A stretch of DNA of 64,000 nt from Ruminococcaceae bacterium UBA5891 (GCA_002431945.1 DJET01000014.1:24678-88677), one strand, 5' to 3'; shown: positions 1 through 9,352, counted from the stretch's first letter. Notes: a model not told the origin generated them from the sequence alone. Numbers and translations: made by a program.

Positions 1-55
1 GCAGAGGTGTCCACCGGACACCCGCACCTTCGCAATGACGGGACGGGGGGGATTA
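1..55. repeat. Part of a dispersed intergenic repeat (probable)
   Basis: The bases around 27-45 read like the end of the same kind of GCAATGAC-containing non-coding repeat seen at 1533-1572 and, inverted, at 9390-9425. The match is short and the window begins inside it, so its extent is unknown. Confidence 0.3.
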
Positions 56-115
56 TTAAAACCGGCAGCATTGCCTTTGCCGCAATACTGTCGGTTATTG
101 CTAAATACCGCCGAT

Positions 116-397
116 TTAATTTCGCAGCCTGTCGATCAGGTACTGAACATATTGTTTATCCTTTTCGGATAATCCCGAAATATCGACCGTTTCGCTTTTA
201 TCAAGCCCTAATAATATATCGGTGCTGATATGGAGCGCCTTTGACAGCTTTATCAACACCTCTAACGACGGTGTTCTGTCCCCGACCTCATAAAAGCTGA
301 TAACGCTGTTTTTTACGCCTATAAGGCTTGCAAGCTCTTTTTGCGTCAGCTTTCTTTCCTTGCGGAGCTTTCGCAGTCTGTCACCGAATTCTACCAT
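116..397 (-). CDS. XRE-family helix-turn-helix regulator
   Basis: A 93-residue cytoplasmic DNA-binding protein. Residues about 5-60 form a classic Cro/C1-type helix-turn-helix, with LRKLRKERKLTQKELASLIG followed by an S-x-x-S-x-x-E recognition helix. The C-terminal tail ends in a YVQYLIDRL helix that probably dimerises. I chose the ATG at 397, which has GAGGT seven bases upstream, over a GTG three codons earlier. It is divergent from the lipoprotein gene at 557, and a palindrome lies between them, so autoregulation and control of the lipoprotein are plausible. The target is unknown. Confidence 0.85.
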   Translation of the reverse strand: MVEFGDRLRKLRKERKLTQKELASLIGVKNSVISFYEVGDRTPSLEVLIKLSKALHISTDILLGLDKSETVDISGLSEKDKQYVQYLIDRLRN

Positions 398-462
398 ACC
401 GTACACCTCAATTCTACTATTATTTTAACCTTTTACACTATACATATGGTGGAATATTAAAG

Positions 463-475
463 GTATAAATTATAC
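463..475. promoter_or_regulatory. Palindrome between the XRE regulator and lipoprotein genes
   Basis: GTATAAATTATAC is a perfect 6+1+6 inverted repeat. It lies just upstream of the -35 box of the lipoprotein promoter, between two divergent genes. The position suits an operator for the neighbouring XRE protein; binding is inferred. Confidence 0.35.
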
Positions 476-482
476 TTTATAG

Positions 483-511
483 TTGACTTTTTGGAAAAGC
501 GGTGATATAAT
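483..511 (+). promoter_or_regulatory. Sigma-A-type promoter of the lipoprotein gene
   Basis: TTGACT and TATAAT are separated by exactly 17 bases, 45 bases upstream of the start at 557. This is close to consensus. Confidence 0.7.
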
Positions 512-556
512 GTCACAAAGAGTCACACATTATTTTTTTAAAGGGGACAAAGAATT

Positions 557-1324
557 ATGAGAAAACTATCAGCCTTATTGTTAATATCGGTGTTTGTATT
601 ATCTCTTGCGGCATGTAAAAAGAATAATACAAGTAGCGACGCTTCAAGTACAAGCTTTGCTTCGTTACAGTCAGAGCAGAGCGAGAGCGCTTCTTCCGAG
701 CAGGCTGGCGAAGACGTTACGGTAAGCAGTGAGGAAAGCAAGCCCGAATCGGTTTCGTCAACCGTATCGCCCGATAAGAAGAGTAATACATCAAAAACAA
801 GCCCGAAACAGAATGTAAGCAGTCAGCCGAAGCAAAGCACGCCCTCTCAGAATCCCGACAGCGGCACACAGCCTACGCAGCCCAGCCAGCCGGCTCAACC
901 TACTCAACCGACAAAATTAAATCCCAAAACGGATTTTAAATACGGAAAGTATTTTGGAAAATATTTCGGCGAAAATAATCAGCGTTATTATGAAGTATAT
1001 TTGACATTTAATAAAGAGTATGGCAGCGTTGAAATCAGCGAGTATGATTATTACACCAAGGAATATTTAATGAAGGAGTATGGAACGAATCCGGAGAATA
1101 TGTATATCAATAAGAAAGTATTAAACGGTATTACTTACTATGATATCGGTATGGGCGGCACAATACCGGAAAATTTTGAAATAACCGATACAGTAATTAA
1201 GATATATGTAGGTGATACATATGAGGAATTATCGCTTAATGCGGACGGTACATTAACCATTGAAACTTCGGCAAAATACGGACACGGAGCTGTCGGCACA
1301 ATATATACCTTTGTTCAGGAATAG
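557..1324 (+). CDS. Predicted lipoprotein with Ser/Pro/Gln-rich linker
   Basis: A 255-residue exported protein. Residues 1-20 are a lipoprotein signal peptide with lipobox LAAC, so Cys20 should be lipidated and anchor the protein to the outer membrane face. Residues about 24-120 are low complexity, rich in Ser, Glu, Thr, Pro and Gln, including repeated PSQP/PTQP units. Residues about 125-255 form a compact, Tyr-rich, probably beta domain ending in IYTFVQE. I do not recognise the domain. The AAGGGGAC ribosome site and strong promoter support expression. It is monocistronic, and the XRE gene next to it may control it. Confidence 0.8.
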   Translation: MRKLSALLLISVFVLSLAACKKNNTSSDASSTSFASLQSEQSESASSEQAGEDVTVSSEESKPESVSSTVSPDKKSNTSKTSPKQNVSSQPKQSTPSQNPDSGTQPTQPSQPAQPTQPTKLNPKTDFKYGKYFGKYFGENNQRYYEVYLTFNKEYGSVEISEYDYYTKEYLMKEYGTNPENMYINKKVLNGITYYDIGMGGTIPENFEITDTVIKIYVGDTYEELSLNADGTLTIETSAKYGHGAVGTIYTFVQE

Positions 1325-1650
1325 GCGCAAACCGTTATTAAGAATGACAGTGGAGGCGGATTCTTTCGCGCTTATCACTCTTGCGGTGCCCAAAAGTTGT
1401 TATTCGCTTGGAGCGCGAACAACTTTTGACCGCGGCGCTTCCTTTTGCTCGCTTTTTCCTGCACCGCAGGCGCTCGCAACGTCACTCAGAATGACAAACC
1501 ATTTAGTCATTGCACAACTGTAAAAGATGCACTAAGCCATCGCCTTGTCATTGCGAAGGAGCAAAGCGACTGCGGCAATCCGTTTCTTTTTTAAGGGTAT
1601 TACAGCTTTATTCGTTTAGAATAAATTTTTCGGTTTGTTTATAAACCAAA
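1325..1650. repeat. Non-coding stretch with dispersed repeat unit at about 1533-1572
   Basis: No gene is visible. The unit starting GTCATTGCGAAGGAGCAAAG and ending GGCAATCC resembles a family of intergenic repeats in many bacterial genomes. A diverged inverted copy lies at about 9390-9425. A second fragment with CACTCAGAATGACA is at about 1484-1498. An inverted pair, AAGTTGTT and AACAACTT, flanks about 1394-1428. Confidence 0.45.
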
Positions 1651-1687
1651 GCAGTAACCGGAGGATTTTTGATCCTCCGGTTACTGC
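1651..1687 (-). terminator. Rho-independent-type hairpin after the Asn/Gln-rich peptide gene
   Basis: A perfect 16-base-pair stem, GCAGTAACCGGAGGAT with its complement, and a five-base loop lie 25 bases downstream of the stop of the minus-strand peptide gene. They would end the rlmB-metG-tatD-peptide operon. The T-tract on the minus strand is weak. Confidence 0.6.
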
Positions 1688-1711
1688 TTATTTGAACGTT
1701 TTTAAATTTAA

Positions 1712-1837
1712 TCAGTCGTTTTCGTTGCGGTTCTGGTTCTGATTATTTTGGTTCTTGTTCTGTTCGTTGTTTTTATTCTGATTCTGGTTTTTGTTCTGGT
1801 TGTTATTCTGATTCTTGTTCTGGTTCTGATTATTCAT
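1712..1837 (-). CDS. Small Asn/Gln-rich peptide (41 residues)
   Basis: The reading frame encodes 41 residues made almost only of Asn, Gln and Lys in alternation, starting MNNQNQNKNQ and ending with Asn-Glu-Asn-Asp. A strong AGAGGGGTGAT ribosome site precedes the ATG by eight bases, and a 16-bp hairpin follows the stop, so this is a complete translational unit. It lies 49 bases after tatD on the same strand, at the end of that operon. There is no signal peptide, membrane segment or known domain. Codon use mixes AAC/AAT and is almost exclusively CAG for Gln. It should be disordered and might be prion-like, RNA-binding or a spore or storage peptide. I recognise no family. Confidence 0.6.
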   Translation of the reverse strand: MNNQNQNKNQNNNQNKNQNQNKNNEQNKNQNNQNQNRNEND

Positions 1838-1886
1838 TGAAAATCACCCCTCTTTCAGCCTTTATTATCTGTAAGAGGGGTTTAAA

Positions 1887-2675
1887 TTATACCTTAATGT
1901 TAAATAATTTTTCGGCGTTTTGCTTTGAAAGGCGCAAAATACTTTCGGTATCGGTATTTCTTATTTCGGCGATTTTTTGCGCCGTTAAGAATATCATAGC
2001 CGAGTTGTTTGTTTTAGAACGGTAGGGAACGGGGGTTAAATAGGGTGCGTCGGTTTCAAGCAAAAGCCTGTCGTTCGGCAGCGCTTTAACAACATCGGGC
2101 AATTTTTTGGCGTTTTTAAAGGTTATAACGCCGCCTATGCCTATATACATTCCTATTTTCAGTATTTCCGCCGCCGTTTCGGCACTGCCCGAAAAGCTGT
2201 GAACAACGCCGCGCGGTTTATGCTTTTTTAAAAGCGCCAGTGTATCGGCGTGGGCTTCGCGGTCATGCACAATTACGGGAAGCCGAAGCTTGTTTGCAAG
2301 AATAAGCTGGCTTTCAAACAGCGAAAGCTGTTCTTCCTTATTATCGCTTACCCAGTAATAATCAAGCCCTATTTCGCCTATGGCAACGCATTTTTTGTGT
2401 GCGGCAAGCCTTTCGATTTCGGCAATTGTTCCGCCGCCTATGTTTTCGGGGTGAATACCTGCCGCCGCATAAATATAGCCGTACTTTTCGGAAAGCGAGA
2501 GCGCTTTTTGCGAGGACGCGGTATCGCACCCGCAGCAGATGACCGCGCACACGCCGCGGTGCGGCAGCTCGTTTAAAAGCTCTGCGCGTGCGCCGTCGAA
2601 CCTTTCATCGTCGTAATGGGCGTGACTGTCGAATATCAGCGGTTCCTTATATGGGTAATCGGGAAAAAAATTCAT
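1887..2675 (-). CDS. tatD: TatD-family metal-dependent hydrolase
   Basis: A 262-residue TIM-barrel metal-dependent deoxyribonuclease-type hydrolase. Residues 17-20 carry the metal-binding H-x-H motif (DSHAHYDD). GEIGLDYYW supplies the glutamate, followed by VIVHDREA, VHSFSG and LLETDAPYL, all TatD signatures in the expected order. Length is normal for the family. The start overlaps the metG stop by four bases (ATGA), so the two are translationally coupled, a common clostridial metG-tatD arrangement. TatD proteins are linked to DNA repair or turnover; the physiological substrate here is not known. Confidence 0.93.
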   Translation of the reverse strand: MNFFPDYPYKEPLIFDSHAHYDDERFDGARAELLNELPHRGVCAVICCGCDTASSQKALSLSEKYGYIYAAAGIHPENIGGGTIAEIERLAAHKKCVAIGEIGLDYYWVSDNKEEQLSLFESQLILANKLRLPVIVHDREAHADTLALLKKHKPRGVVHSFSGSAETAAEILKIGMYIGIGGVITFKNAKKLPDVVKALPNDRLLLETDAPYLTPVPYRSKTNNSAMIFLTAQKIAEIRNTDTESILRLSKQNAEKLFNIKV

Positions 2676-4594
2676 CTTATTTTACTGCCTGCAGGTACGT
2701 TATCTATAAACAGTACCTTAACGTCGTCCTCGGCGCAGTCTGCCGCAAGTATCATACCGCTCGACTCCACGCCGCAAAGCTTTGCGGGCTTTAGGTTTGC
2801 AACAACTATTACGGTATGGCCGGTAAGCTCTTCGGGTTTATAGTATTTTGCAATGCCCGACGCTACCGTGCGTTCCTTGCCGCTGCCGTCGTCGAGGGTT
2901 AATTTTAAAAGCTTTTTGGCTTTTGCAATCGGCTCGCAGGCAATAATTTTTGCCGCGCGCAGCTCGATCTTGGCAAAATCCTCTATGCCTATCTGCTCCA
3001 TAGTTACCACATTTTCGGCGCTTGCGGTTTTTGCCGCTTTTTCCTTTTCGGCTTCAATTTCCGCCATAACCTTTTCTAAGTCCAAACGGGCGAAAAGGGG
3101 CGAGGGCTCGCCTACCGTGAATTCCGAAACGGCGCCGAACGCAAGCTCGCTATTGTCCGAGCAGAGCTGCTTTGCTATCGAAGCCGCGCTTTCGGGTATA
3201 ACGGGTGAGAGCATAACGCCCAAAAGGCGTATACATTCAAGCAGATTGTAAAGCACGTTTTCAAGATATGCTTTTTTGTTTTCGTCCTTTGCAAGCGCCC
3301 AGGGGGCGGTTTCGTCTATATACTTATTGCAGCGTTTTGCAAGGCTCATAACCGCCTCGCACGCGTCGGCGTTACGGTAGGCGTCCATAAGCGCATAATA
3401 CCTTTCAACCGTATCGTTTGCCGCGGCGATAAGCTCACTGTCGCACTGTTCGGTGCATTCGCCCTTTTTAACCCTTCCGCCGAAGTATTTATTTGTCATT
3501 GCAATAGAGCGGTTTACAAGGTTTCCGAGAGTGTTGGCAAGGTCGGCGTTATACTTTGTAACAAAGCTTTCGTAGGTTATGGTGCCGTCCTGCGTAAAGG
3601 GCATTTCGGAAAGCAGGTAGTATCTTACCGCGTCTACGCCGAAGCGCTTTGCCATATCGTCGGCATAAATAACGTTGCCGCGTGATTTTGACATTTTATC
3701 TTCGCCCACAAGCAGCCAAGGGTGACCGAGCACCTGCTTCGGCAGCGGAAGATCCAGAGCCATTAAAATTATGGGCCAGTAAATGGTGTGGAAACGAACT
3801 ATATCCTTGCCGATAACGTGCAGGTCGGCGGGCCAAAGCTTATTAAACTGCTCGGAGCTGCCGTCCGGATCGTAGCCGATACCGGTAATATAGTTTGAAA
3901 GCGCGTCAAGCCATACGTAAATTACGTGCCTTTCGTCAAACGGAACGGGTATGCCCCACTTAAACGACGTGCGCGAAATGCAAAGATCGGAAAGACCGGG
4001 CTTTAAAAAGTTGTTTATCATTTCGTTTTTGCGTGAATCGGGCTTTATAAAATCGGGATTTTCTTCGTAATACTTTATAAGCCTGTCCTGATATTTCGAA
4101 AGCCTTAAAAAGTATGCTTCCTCCTTAGCGTCGGTTACCTCTCTGCCGCAGTCGGGGCATTTGCCGTCTACTAACTGCGAGGCGGTAAAAAACGATTCGC
4201 AGGGAACGCAGTATTTGCCCTCGTAGGTGCCCTTGTAAATATCGCCCTTATCGTAAAGCTTTTTAAATATTTTTTGTATGACCTTTTCGTGGTCCTCGTC
4301 TGTTGTGCGGATAAATTTGTTATAGCTTGTATTAAGGCTGTCCCACACCGCTTTTATCTGCGCGGATACGCCGTCTACATATTCTTTTGGGGTGATACCC
4401 GCTTTATTTGCGTATTCCTCGATCTTTTGACCGTGCTCGTCTGAGCCTGTTTGCAAAAATACGTCAAACCCCATCATACGCTTATAGCGCGCTATCATAT
4501 CTGCAAGCACAATATCGTATGCGTTGCCTATATGCGGCTTTCGCGAGGTATAGGCTATTGCCGTGGTAATGTAAAATTTCTTTTTTTCTGACAT
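2672..4594 (-). CDS. metG: Methionyl-tRNA synthetase with C-terminal tRNA-binding domain
   Basis: A 640-residue class I aminoacyl-tRNA synthetase that charges tRNA-Met. The HIGN nucleotide-binding motif is near residue 20. The zinc knuckle region has paired cysteines (CVPC, then CPDC), the KMSKS loop is present (EDKMSKSRGNV), and an anticodon-binding helical domain follows. The last about 105 residues are an OB-fold tRNA-binding domain (EMAP/Arc1p type), starting near IGIEDFAKIELR. I chose the ATG at 4594, preceded by GGAGGG, because the 19 residues upstream in the longer frame are not family sequence. The stop overlaps the tatD start. Confidence 0.96.
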   Translation of the reverse strand: MSEKKKFYITTAIAYTSRKPHIGNAYDIVLADMIARYKRMMGFDVFLQTGSDEHGQKIEEYANKAGITPKEYVDGVSAQIKAVWDSLNTSYNKFIRTTDEDHEKVIQKIFKKLYDKGDIYKGTYEGKYCVPCESFFTASQLVDGKCPDCGREVTDAKEEAYFLRLSKYQDRLIKYYEENPDFIKPDSRKNEMINNFLKPGLSDLCISRTSFKWGIPVPFDERHVIYVWLDALSNYITGIGYDPDGSSEQFNKLWPADLHVIGKDIVRFHTIYWPIILMALDLPLPKQVLGHPWLLVGEDKMSKSRGNVIYADDMAKRFGVDAVRYYLLSEMPFTQDGTITYESFVTKYNADLANTLGNLVNRSIAMTNKYFGGRVKKGECTEQCDSELIAAANDTVERYYALMDAYRNADACEAVMSLAKRCNKYIDETAPWALAKDENKKAYLENVLYNLLECIRLLGVMLSPVIPESAASIAKQLCSDNSELAFGAVSEFTVGEPSPLFARLDLEKVMAEIEAEKEKAAKTASAENVVTMEQIGIEDFAKIELRAAKIIACEPIAKAKKLLKLTLDDGSGKERTVASGIAKYYKPEELTGHTVIVVANLKPAKLCGVESSGMILAADCAEDDVKVLFIDNVPAGSKIR

Positions 4595-4605
4595 ATGTTT
4601 CCCTC

Positions 4606-7191
4606 CTACGGTTTTTGCGTTAAGTAAAGAATAAGCGAGACCGCCGTGCAAATAAGACCGTAAAGCAGTACCGCGGCGCCGCTTATAAGCGTGCCTGAGC
4701 CTGCAAACGACGCATAGGCGAAAAGCACGGTGCCTATTACCGCCGATAAAACGTAAAGCACGGTAAGTAAAATATTTGATTTTTTAATTTTTGAGGCGGC
4801 GTTTATAATTGCCGCAAGACCTATTGGGTTGCCCTTGTAAGCCGCGGGAGCGGATACGTCGGGCGCGTAGGTTACGGCGTTTTTATACATATGGCAGCCC
4901 GCGGCGCTCATAACCTTTACGGAATCCTCGTAGAGTCCCATATAATCGCATATCATTTCCTCGGTCATATTCGGGTCCGAGCTGTTTATAAGCATCGTAA
5001 CCCCAAGCGCCGAAATACGCCTTAATTCGCGCGAAATGTCCGGTCTTACGTTATACTGCACCGCAAGCAGGGCGCACGCCTTGTTTTCGGTTGCAACGTA
5101 AACGGGGAAATAGCCGTTTCTCAGTATTTTGCGGTCGGTCTCAACGCTCGGAACCTCAATTCCGTGCGCCTCCATAAGCGTGCGGTTGCCTACGAACAGC
5201 AGTTTATTGTCCACCCAGCCCGAAATGCCCATTTTATCCTCGTATTTAACGGTATCCGATTTAGGCAGAATAACGTTGCCGCCCGTTCCGGCTATTTTTT
5301 TGAATATGGGGGAAAGGGGGCTGTTAAGCGCGTCGGTAAGTGAGGCGGCGCGGATTATCGTATCGTCTATGCTGTTGCTTGAAAGCATTTGAAGATTGTG
5401 AAGAGTAACGGTGCCCGACGGGAAAATATCCTCCGATGAAAGCACCATTGCGTTTGCTTTTTCAATATGCTCCGCCCCTGTTTTGCCCGCAAGCATTGCG
5501 CCTAAACGCGAAAGCTTTTTTGAAGATGAGTAAAGCGGCAGGCTGTCTATTAAAAAGAGCGGCGGCAAGGCGGCAAGGCACTGCACGGCGGCGGCGGCGT
5601 AAAAGCCGTATATCATTCCGTCAAAATAAGAGGCGCAGGCAAAGCCTAAAATTACCGAAAGTATTAAAGACAGCACGGTTACAAACGGCAGCCTTCCGCC
5701 GAGCACTGTTTTAAAGCAGGAGTATTTCATATAATCGTTTATGTGCGCGGTTCTTTGCGGCGCGGCGGCAAGCACGTCTCCCTCTACCGAGTTTTTTGCC
5801 ATGGCAAACGTAACCGCGGGATCGCTTATAAGCTTAACCGCGCGTTTGGGCGAGGGCGCCGCTATCTGCTTAAAGCCCGAAAGCAGCGAGGAGCTTGCGA
5901 AAAAGGTGCACAGCGCGCGCACCGTAAGCAAAACCGCGCAAAGAAGAACAAGGTCAAGCGTTATTTCGTTTTTTATTATTCCCGTTACCGCATAAAGTAT
6001 TACCGAAAGCGAGGCGAGCGCCGCGCCGGTATCGGCACAGCTGCGGCGGCTGAAAACGGTTTTAAGGCTTAAAAACATATCGCAGTTTACAATAACCGCA
6101 ACGCTTAGCAGTACGGTGCAGATTATCATACACGGCTTTGTGTTTTTAAGTATAAAGCCCGACATAAACGGCAGTTTCATAAACGCAAGGATAAGGGTTA
6201 ATATTACCGAAGCCGCGGTTTTTAAAAACGCCGAACGTTTTTTAATTGATAACAGCCTTAAAATATGCTTTGCGTCGGCAGGAGATGAAAATTCCTCCTT
6301 CGGCACAAAGTCTTCAAAATCGGTTTGTTCAAGCTGTACCTCGTCGGATATTTGCTCGTCGTCCTCTTCGGGCAGCTTGGCAAGCTCGCCCGTTAGGTCG
6401 ATCGGTCTTGTGGCGGAGCTTATGCTTATATGCGCCGCACTGTCCGAATCGGATACGGGGGTAAATTTTATTGTGGCGGTAGAAGAAATATCCTTTTCCT
6501 TTTTCGGCTTAAAGCTTTCGTTTTCACCGTCTATATCGGATATAATATGTGAAACATTGGTTTGAATATGGCTGACGCCGCCGGCGGCGGGAATTGTATC
6601 ATAGAAGCTTTCGGCACTTTCCGAGCCGTGCGTTTTTCGTTCGGATTTTCCGAGATCGTCGAACGAAACGCTGTATTTTTCCGATAAGCTTTCAAGCGCC
6701 TTTTGACCGTCGCTTTTAAGTATATCGGCTACGCTTTCAAGCTTATAATCCGCAGGGGCTTTTTTTGTAACGTCCTTGCCGGAGTCGTCTAATATATAAG
6801 GACGGCATTTTTCAAGCAGTGTTTTACCGTGCGGCTTGGGTTTTTCGGGGGCGGCGGGCGGCGCTGCTTCTTTTTCGGTATAAAAAGAATTTAACGAAAC
6901 TGTGCTTTCAGTCTTTTCCTCGGTTTCGGTATCCTCCGTTTTTTCAGGCTCGGAGCTTTGCTCCTCATTAACCGGCACGCGCGCTTCAAGCATACGCTTT
7001 TTAAGCATTTCAAGCGCGTTTGTGCTTTCCGCCTTGCTTTCGTTTGCGGCAACCGAAAATCCGCTTACCTCTTCGGGAGTCAGCGCGTGGGGATTAAACG
7101 GCGAAGCGCCCAATCCGTTTGAGCCTTCGGTATCGTCGCTTTCTATAAGGGCAAAAAGCTCTTCATTTTCCTTTTTTGAAAAAAAGCTCAT
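4606..7191 (-). CDS. Degenerate P-type ATPase-like membrane protein
   Basis: An 861-residue protein. Residues 1-310 are an acidic, Ser/Glu-rich, low-complexity cytoplasmic region. Four predicted membrane helices follow at about 322-435, two at about 502-545, and two at the C-terminus. Between the last two sets lies a segment laid out like the P/N domains of heavy-metal P-type ATPases: ALPPLFLIDSLPLYSSSKKL, GAMLAGKTGAEHIEKA, then FPSGTVT where DKTGTLT is expected, and later LLFVGNRTLMEAHGI. The catalytic Asp and Lys are missing (F590, P591), and neither a TGES motif nor GDGxND is visible. It is probably not a pump but a structural or signalling relative. It is coupled to rlmB by an ATGA overlap and lies 11 bases before metG. 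Confidence 0.7.
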   Translation of the reverse strand: MSFFSKKENEELFALIESDDTEGSNGLGASPFNPHALTPEEVSGFSVAANESKAESTNALEMLKKRMLEARVPVNEEQSSEPEKTEDTETEEKTESTVSLNSFYTEKEAAPPAAPEKPKPHGKTLLEKCRPYILDDSGKDVTKKAPADYKLESVADILKSDGQKALESLSEKYSVSFDDLGKSERKTHGSESAESFYDTIPAAGGVSHIQTNVSHIISDIDGENESFKPKKEKDISSTATIKFTPVSDSDSAAHISISSATRPIDLTGELAKLPEEDDEQISDEVQLEQTDFEDFVPKEEFSSPADAKHILRLLSIKKRSAFLKTAASVILTLILAFMKLPFMSGFILKNTKPCMIICTVLLSVAVIVNCDMFLSLKTVFSRRSCADTGAALASLSVILYAVTGIIKNEITLDLVLLCAVLLTVRALCTFFASSSLLSGFKQIAAPSPKRAVKLISDPAVTFAMAKNSVEGDVLAAAPQRTAHINDYMKYSCFKTVLGGRLPFVTVLSLILSVILGFACASYFDGMIYGFYAAAAVQCLAALPPLFLIDSLPLYSSSKKLSRLGAMLAGKTGAEHIEKANAMVLSSEDIFPSGTVTLHNLQMLSSNSIDDTIIRAASLTDALNSPLSPIFKKIAGTGGNVILPKSDTVKYEDKMGISGWVDNKLLFVGNRTLMEAHGIEVPSVETDRKILRNGYFPVYVATENKACALLAVQYNVRPDISRELRRISALGVTMLINSSDPNMTEEMICDYMGLYEDSVKVMSAAGCHMYKNAVTYAPDVSAPAAYKGNPIGLAAIINAASKIKKSNILLTVLYVLSAVIGTVLFAYASFAGSGTLISGAAVLLYGLICTAVSLILYLTQKP

Positions 7192-7946
7192 AACGGCCTC
7201 CTTGCACGCAGTACCTCGTACATAAGTATGCCTGCCGCTACCGAGGCGTTAAGCGAATTTATTTTACCCGTCATAGGAAGGCTTACTATCATATCGCATT
7301 TTTTGGCGGTAAGGGCGCCTATACCCTTGCCCTCGTTACCTATAACAAGCGCGCAGGGCGTGTTAAAATCGGTTCGGCGGTAGTCCGTACCGTCCATATC
7401 GGCGCCGAACACCCAAATACCGCGCTTTTTAAGCCCGTCTATTGCGGCGGCAATATTGGTTACTCTGGCAACGGGCACATATTCAAGCGCGCCGCAAGCC
7501 GCCTTTGCAACGGTTGCGTTAAGTGAAGCGCTGCGCCTTTCGGGAATAATAACGCCGTGCACGCCCGCAGCCTCGGCGGTTCTTATAATCGCGCCTAAAT
7601 TATGGGGGTCTTCAATGCCGTCGCATATAATTATAAAGGGCTTTTCGCCGCTGTTTTCCGCATTTTGTAAAATTTCCTCCACGGTAGAGTATTCCTGCGA
7701 GGCAAGCATTACCGCCACGCCCTGATGATTGGCACCGCCGCAGTAGTAATCAAGCTTTTGGGGGCTTATTTCCTTAATAAGCACTCCCTTTGCCTTGCAT
7801 TTTGCAATAATAGCCGTAACAGAGCCGCCCGAAACGCCGTGGGCTATAAGCAGGCGATCGATCTCCCTGCCGGAGCGCACAGCCTCTAACACGGGGTTTC
7901 TGCCGCAAATTATATTGCTTTGACTGTTTTGTTCATTAAACTGCAT
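7188..7946 (-). CDS. rlmB: RlmB/TrmH-type 2'-O-ribose RNA methyltransferase
   Basis: A 252-residue SpoU/TrmH-family methyltransferase that modifies a ribose 2'-OH in structured RNA, probably 23S rRNA, using S-adenosylmethionine. An N-terminal substrate-binding domain (IICGRNPVLEAVRSGREI) precedes the SPOUT trefoil-knot motifs: DPHNLGAIIRTAEAAG, LVIGNEGKGIG and LPMTGKINSLNASVAAGI. Length is typical. It is the first gene of the minus-strand operon. A TATAAT-like -10 sequence lies near 7984-7989 upstream, but no clear -35 box was seen. The ribosome site AAAGGAA precedes the ATG. Confidence 0.92.
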   Translation of the reverse strand: MQFNEQNSQSNIICGRNPVLEAVRSGREIDRLLIAHGVSGGSVTAIIAKCKAKGVLIKEISPQKLDYYCGGANHQGVAVMLASQEYSTVEEILQNAENSGEKPFIIICDGIEDPHNLGAIIRTAEAAGVHGVIIPERRSASLNATVAKAACGALEYVPVARVTNIAAAIDGLKKRGIWVFGADMDGTDYRRTDFNTPCALVIGNEGKGIGALTAKKCDMIVSLPMTGKINSLNASVAAGILMYEVLRARRPL

Positions 7947-8082
7947 ATTTTAAAATTCCTTTATTGCATAAAAATACATAATAATTATACCATAACCGAA
8001 TCAAAATTAAAATAGCTAATTTTATAAATAAAAGAAAAATATTCAGGAATAATATATTTATTAAAGTAAAAAGGTGATAGAA

Positions 8083-9336
8083 ATGGAAAAAAATCGAATC
8101 ATATCGGTAGAAGGCTTTGAGCTTATGGATTCAAGAAGCAACCCGACCGTAGGCGCAAGGGTTACGCTTGAGGACGGCAGCAGCGGCTTTGCGCTCTCTC
8201 CGTCGGGCGCTTCGACAGGCGCATACGAGGCGCACGAAATGCGCGACGGCGACAGCGCGCGTTACGGCGGAAAGGGCGTTTTAAAGGCCGTAGCCGCCGT
8301 GAATGAGACAATAGCCCCCGCGCTTTGCTCGCTTAAAGGCGATTGCCAAAGAAAAATTGACGAGGCTATGATAGAGCTTGACGGCACCGAAAACAAAAGC
8401 CGTCTCGGCGCCAACGCAATACTTGCCGTATCGTTGGCGGCGGCAAAGGCGGCGGCCGCGTCCCTTAAAATTCCGCTTTACAAATATATAGGCGGAATAA
8501 ACGCAGGCGTTATGCCGCGGCCTATGATGAACATTTTAAACGGCGGCGCGCATGCGGCAAACAATATAGATATACAGGAATTTATGATAATTCCCTATAA
8601 GGCCTGCTGCTTTTCAGACGGGCTTCGCCGATGCAGCGAGATATATCACGCGCTGGGCGCCTTATTAAAGGCTGAAAATAAAGCGACCGGCGTTGGCGAC
8701 GAGGGCGGCTTCGCGCCCGACCTTACATCGGACGAGGCGGCGATAGAGCTTATAGTAAGGGCAATAGAAAAAGCGGGCTATAATACCGACGAAATAAAAA
8801 TAGCGCTTGACGTTGCGTCAAGCGAATGGTATTCTGGCGGCAAATATAAGCTGCCTAAGCGCGGCGATGTGCTTACGGCGGACGAGCTTACCGATTATTA
8901 TAAGGACCTTATAGAAAAATACCCGATAATATCGATTGAGGACGGCGTTGCCGAGGAGGACTGGGACGGCTGGAAAAAGCTTACAGGCGAGCTTGGTAAT
9001 AAAATACAACTTGTGGGCGACGATCTGTTTGTAACAAATTCCTCAAGACTTGAAAAGGGAATAGAGCTGGGAGCGGCAAACTCAATACTTGTTAAGCTGA
9101 ACCAGATCGGCACCCTTACCGAAACGCTTGACGTTATAGAGCTTGCAAAGCGTAACGGCTATGCGCCGGTAATCTCGCACCGTTCGGGCGAAACAGAGGA
9201 TACTTCAATAGCTGATCTTGCCGTAGGCGTAAACGCAGGGCAAATTAAAACCGGCGCTCCCTGCCGTACCGACCGTGTGGCTAAGTACAACCGGCTTTTA
9301 ATGATCGAAAAGGAAATTTCGGGAAAGAAACAGTAA
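8083..9336 (+). CDS. eno: Enolase
   Basis: A 417-residue glycolytic enzyme that interconverts 2-phosphoglycerate and phosphoenolpyruvate. Family signatures are present: [13 protein letters not shown] N-terminus, [29 protein letters not shown], metal ligands in SIEDG and GDDLFVTN, and [18 protein letters not shown] with the catalytic lysine region VKLNQIG. The ATG at 8083 is chosen because AAGGTGAT lies just upstream, and an upstream in-frame GTG overlaps that ribosome site. It is slightly shorter than most bacterial enolases but otherwise intact. It converges on pnp with a shared terminator. Confidence 0.97.
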   Translation: MEKNRIISVEGFELMDSRSNPTVGARVTLEDGSSGFALSPSGASTGAYEAHEMRDGDSARYGGKGVLKAVAAVNETIAPALCSLKGDCQRKIDEAMIELDGTENKSRLGANAILAVSLAAAKAAAASLKIPLYKYIGGINAGVMPRPMMNILNGGAHAANNIDIQEFMIIPYKACCFSDGLRRCSEIYHALGALLKAENKATGVGDEGGFAPDLTSDEAAIELIVRAIEKAGYNTDEIKIALDVASSEWYSGGKYKLPKRGDVLTADELTDYYKDLIEKYPIISIEDGVAEEDWDGWKKLTGELGNKIQLVGDDLFVTNSSRLEKGIELGAANSILVKLNQIGTLTETLDVIELAKRNGYAPVISHRSGETEDTSIADLAVGVNAGQIKTGAPCRTDRVAKYNRLLMIEKEISGKKQ

Positions 9337-9352
9337 TAAAAAGATTATCGCT

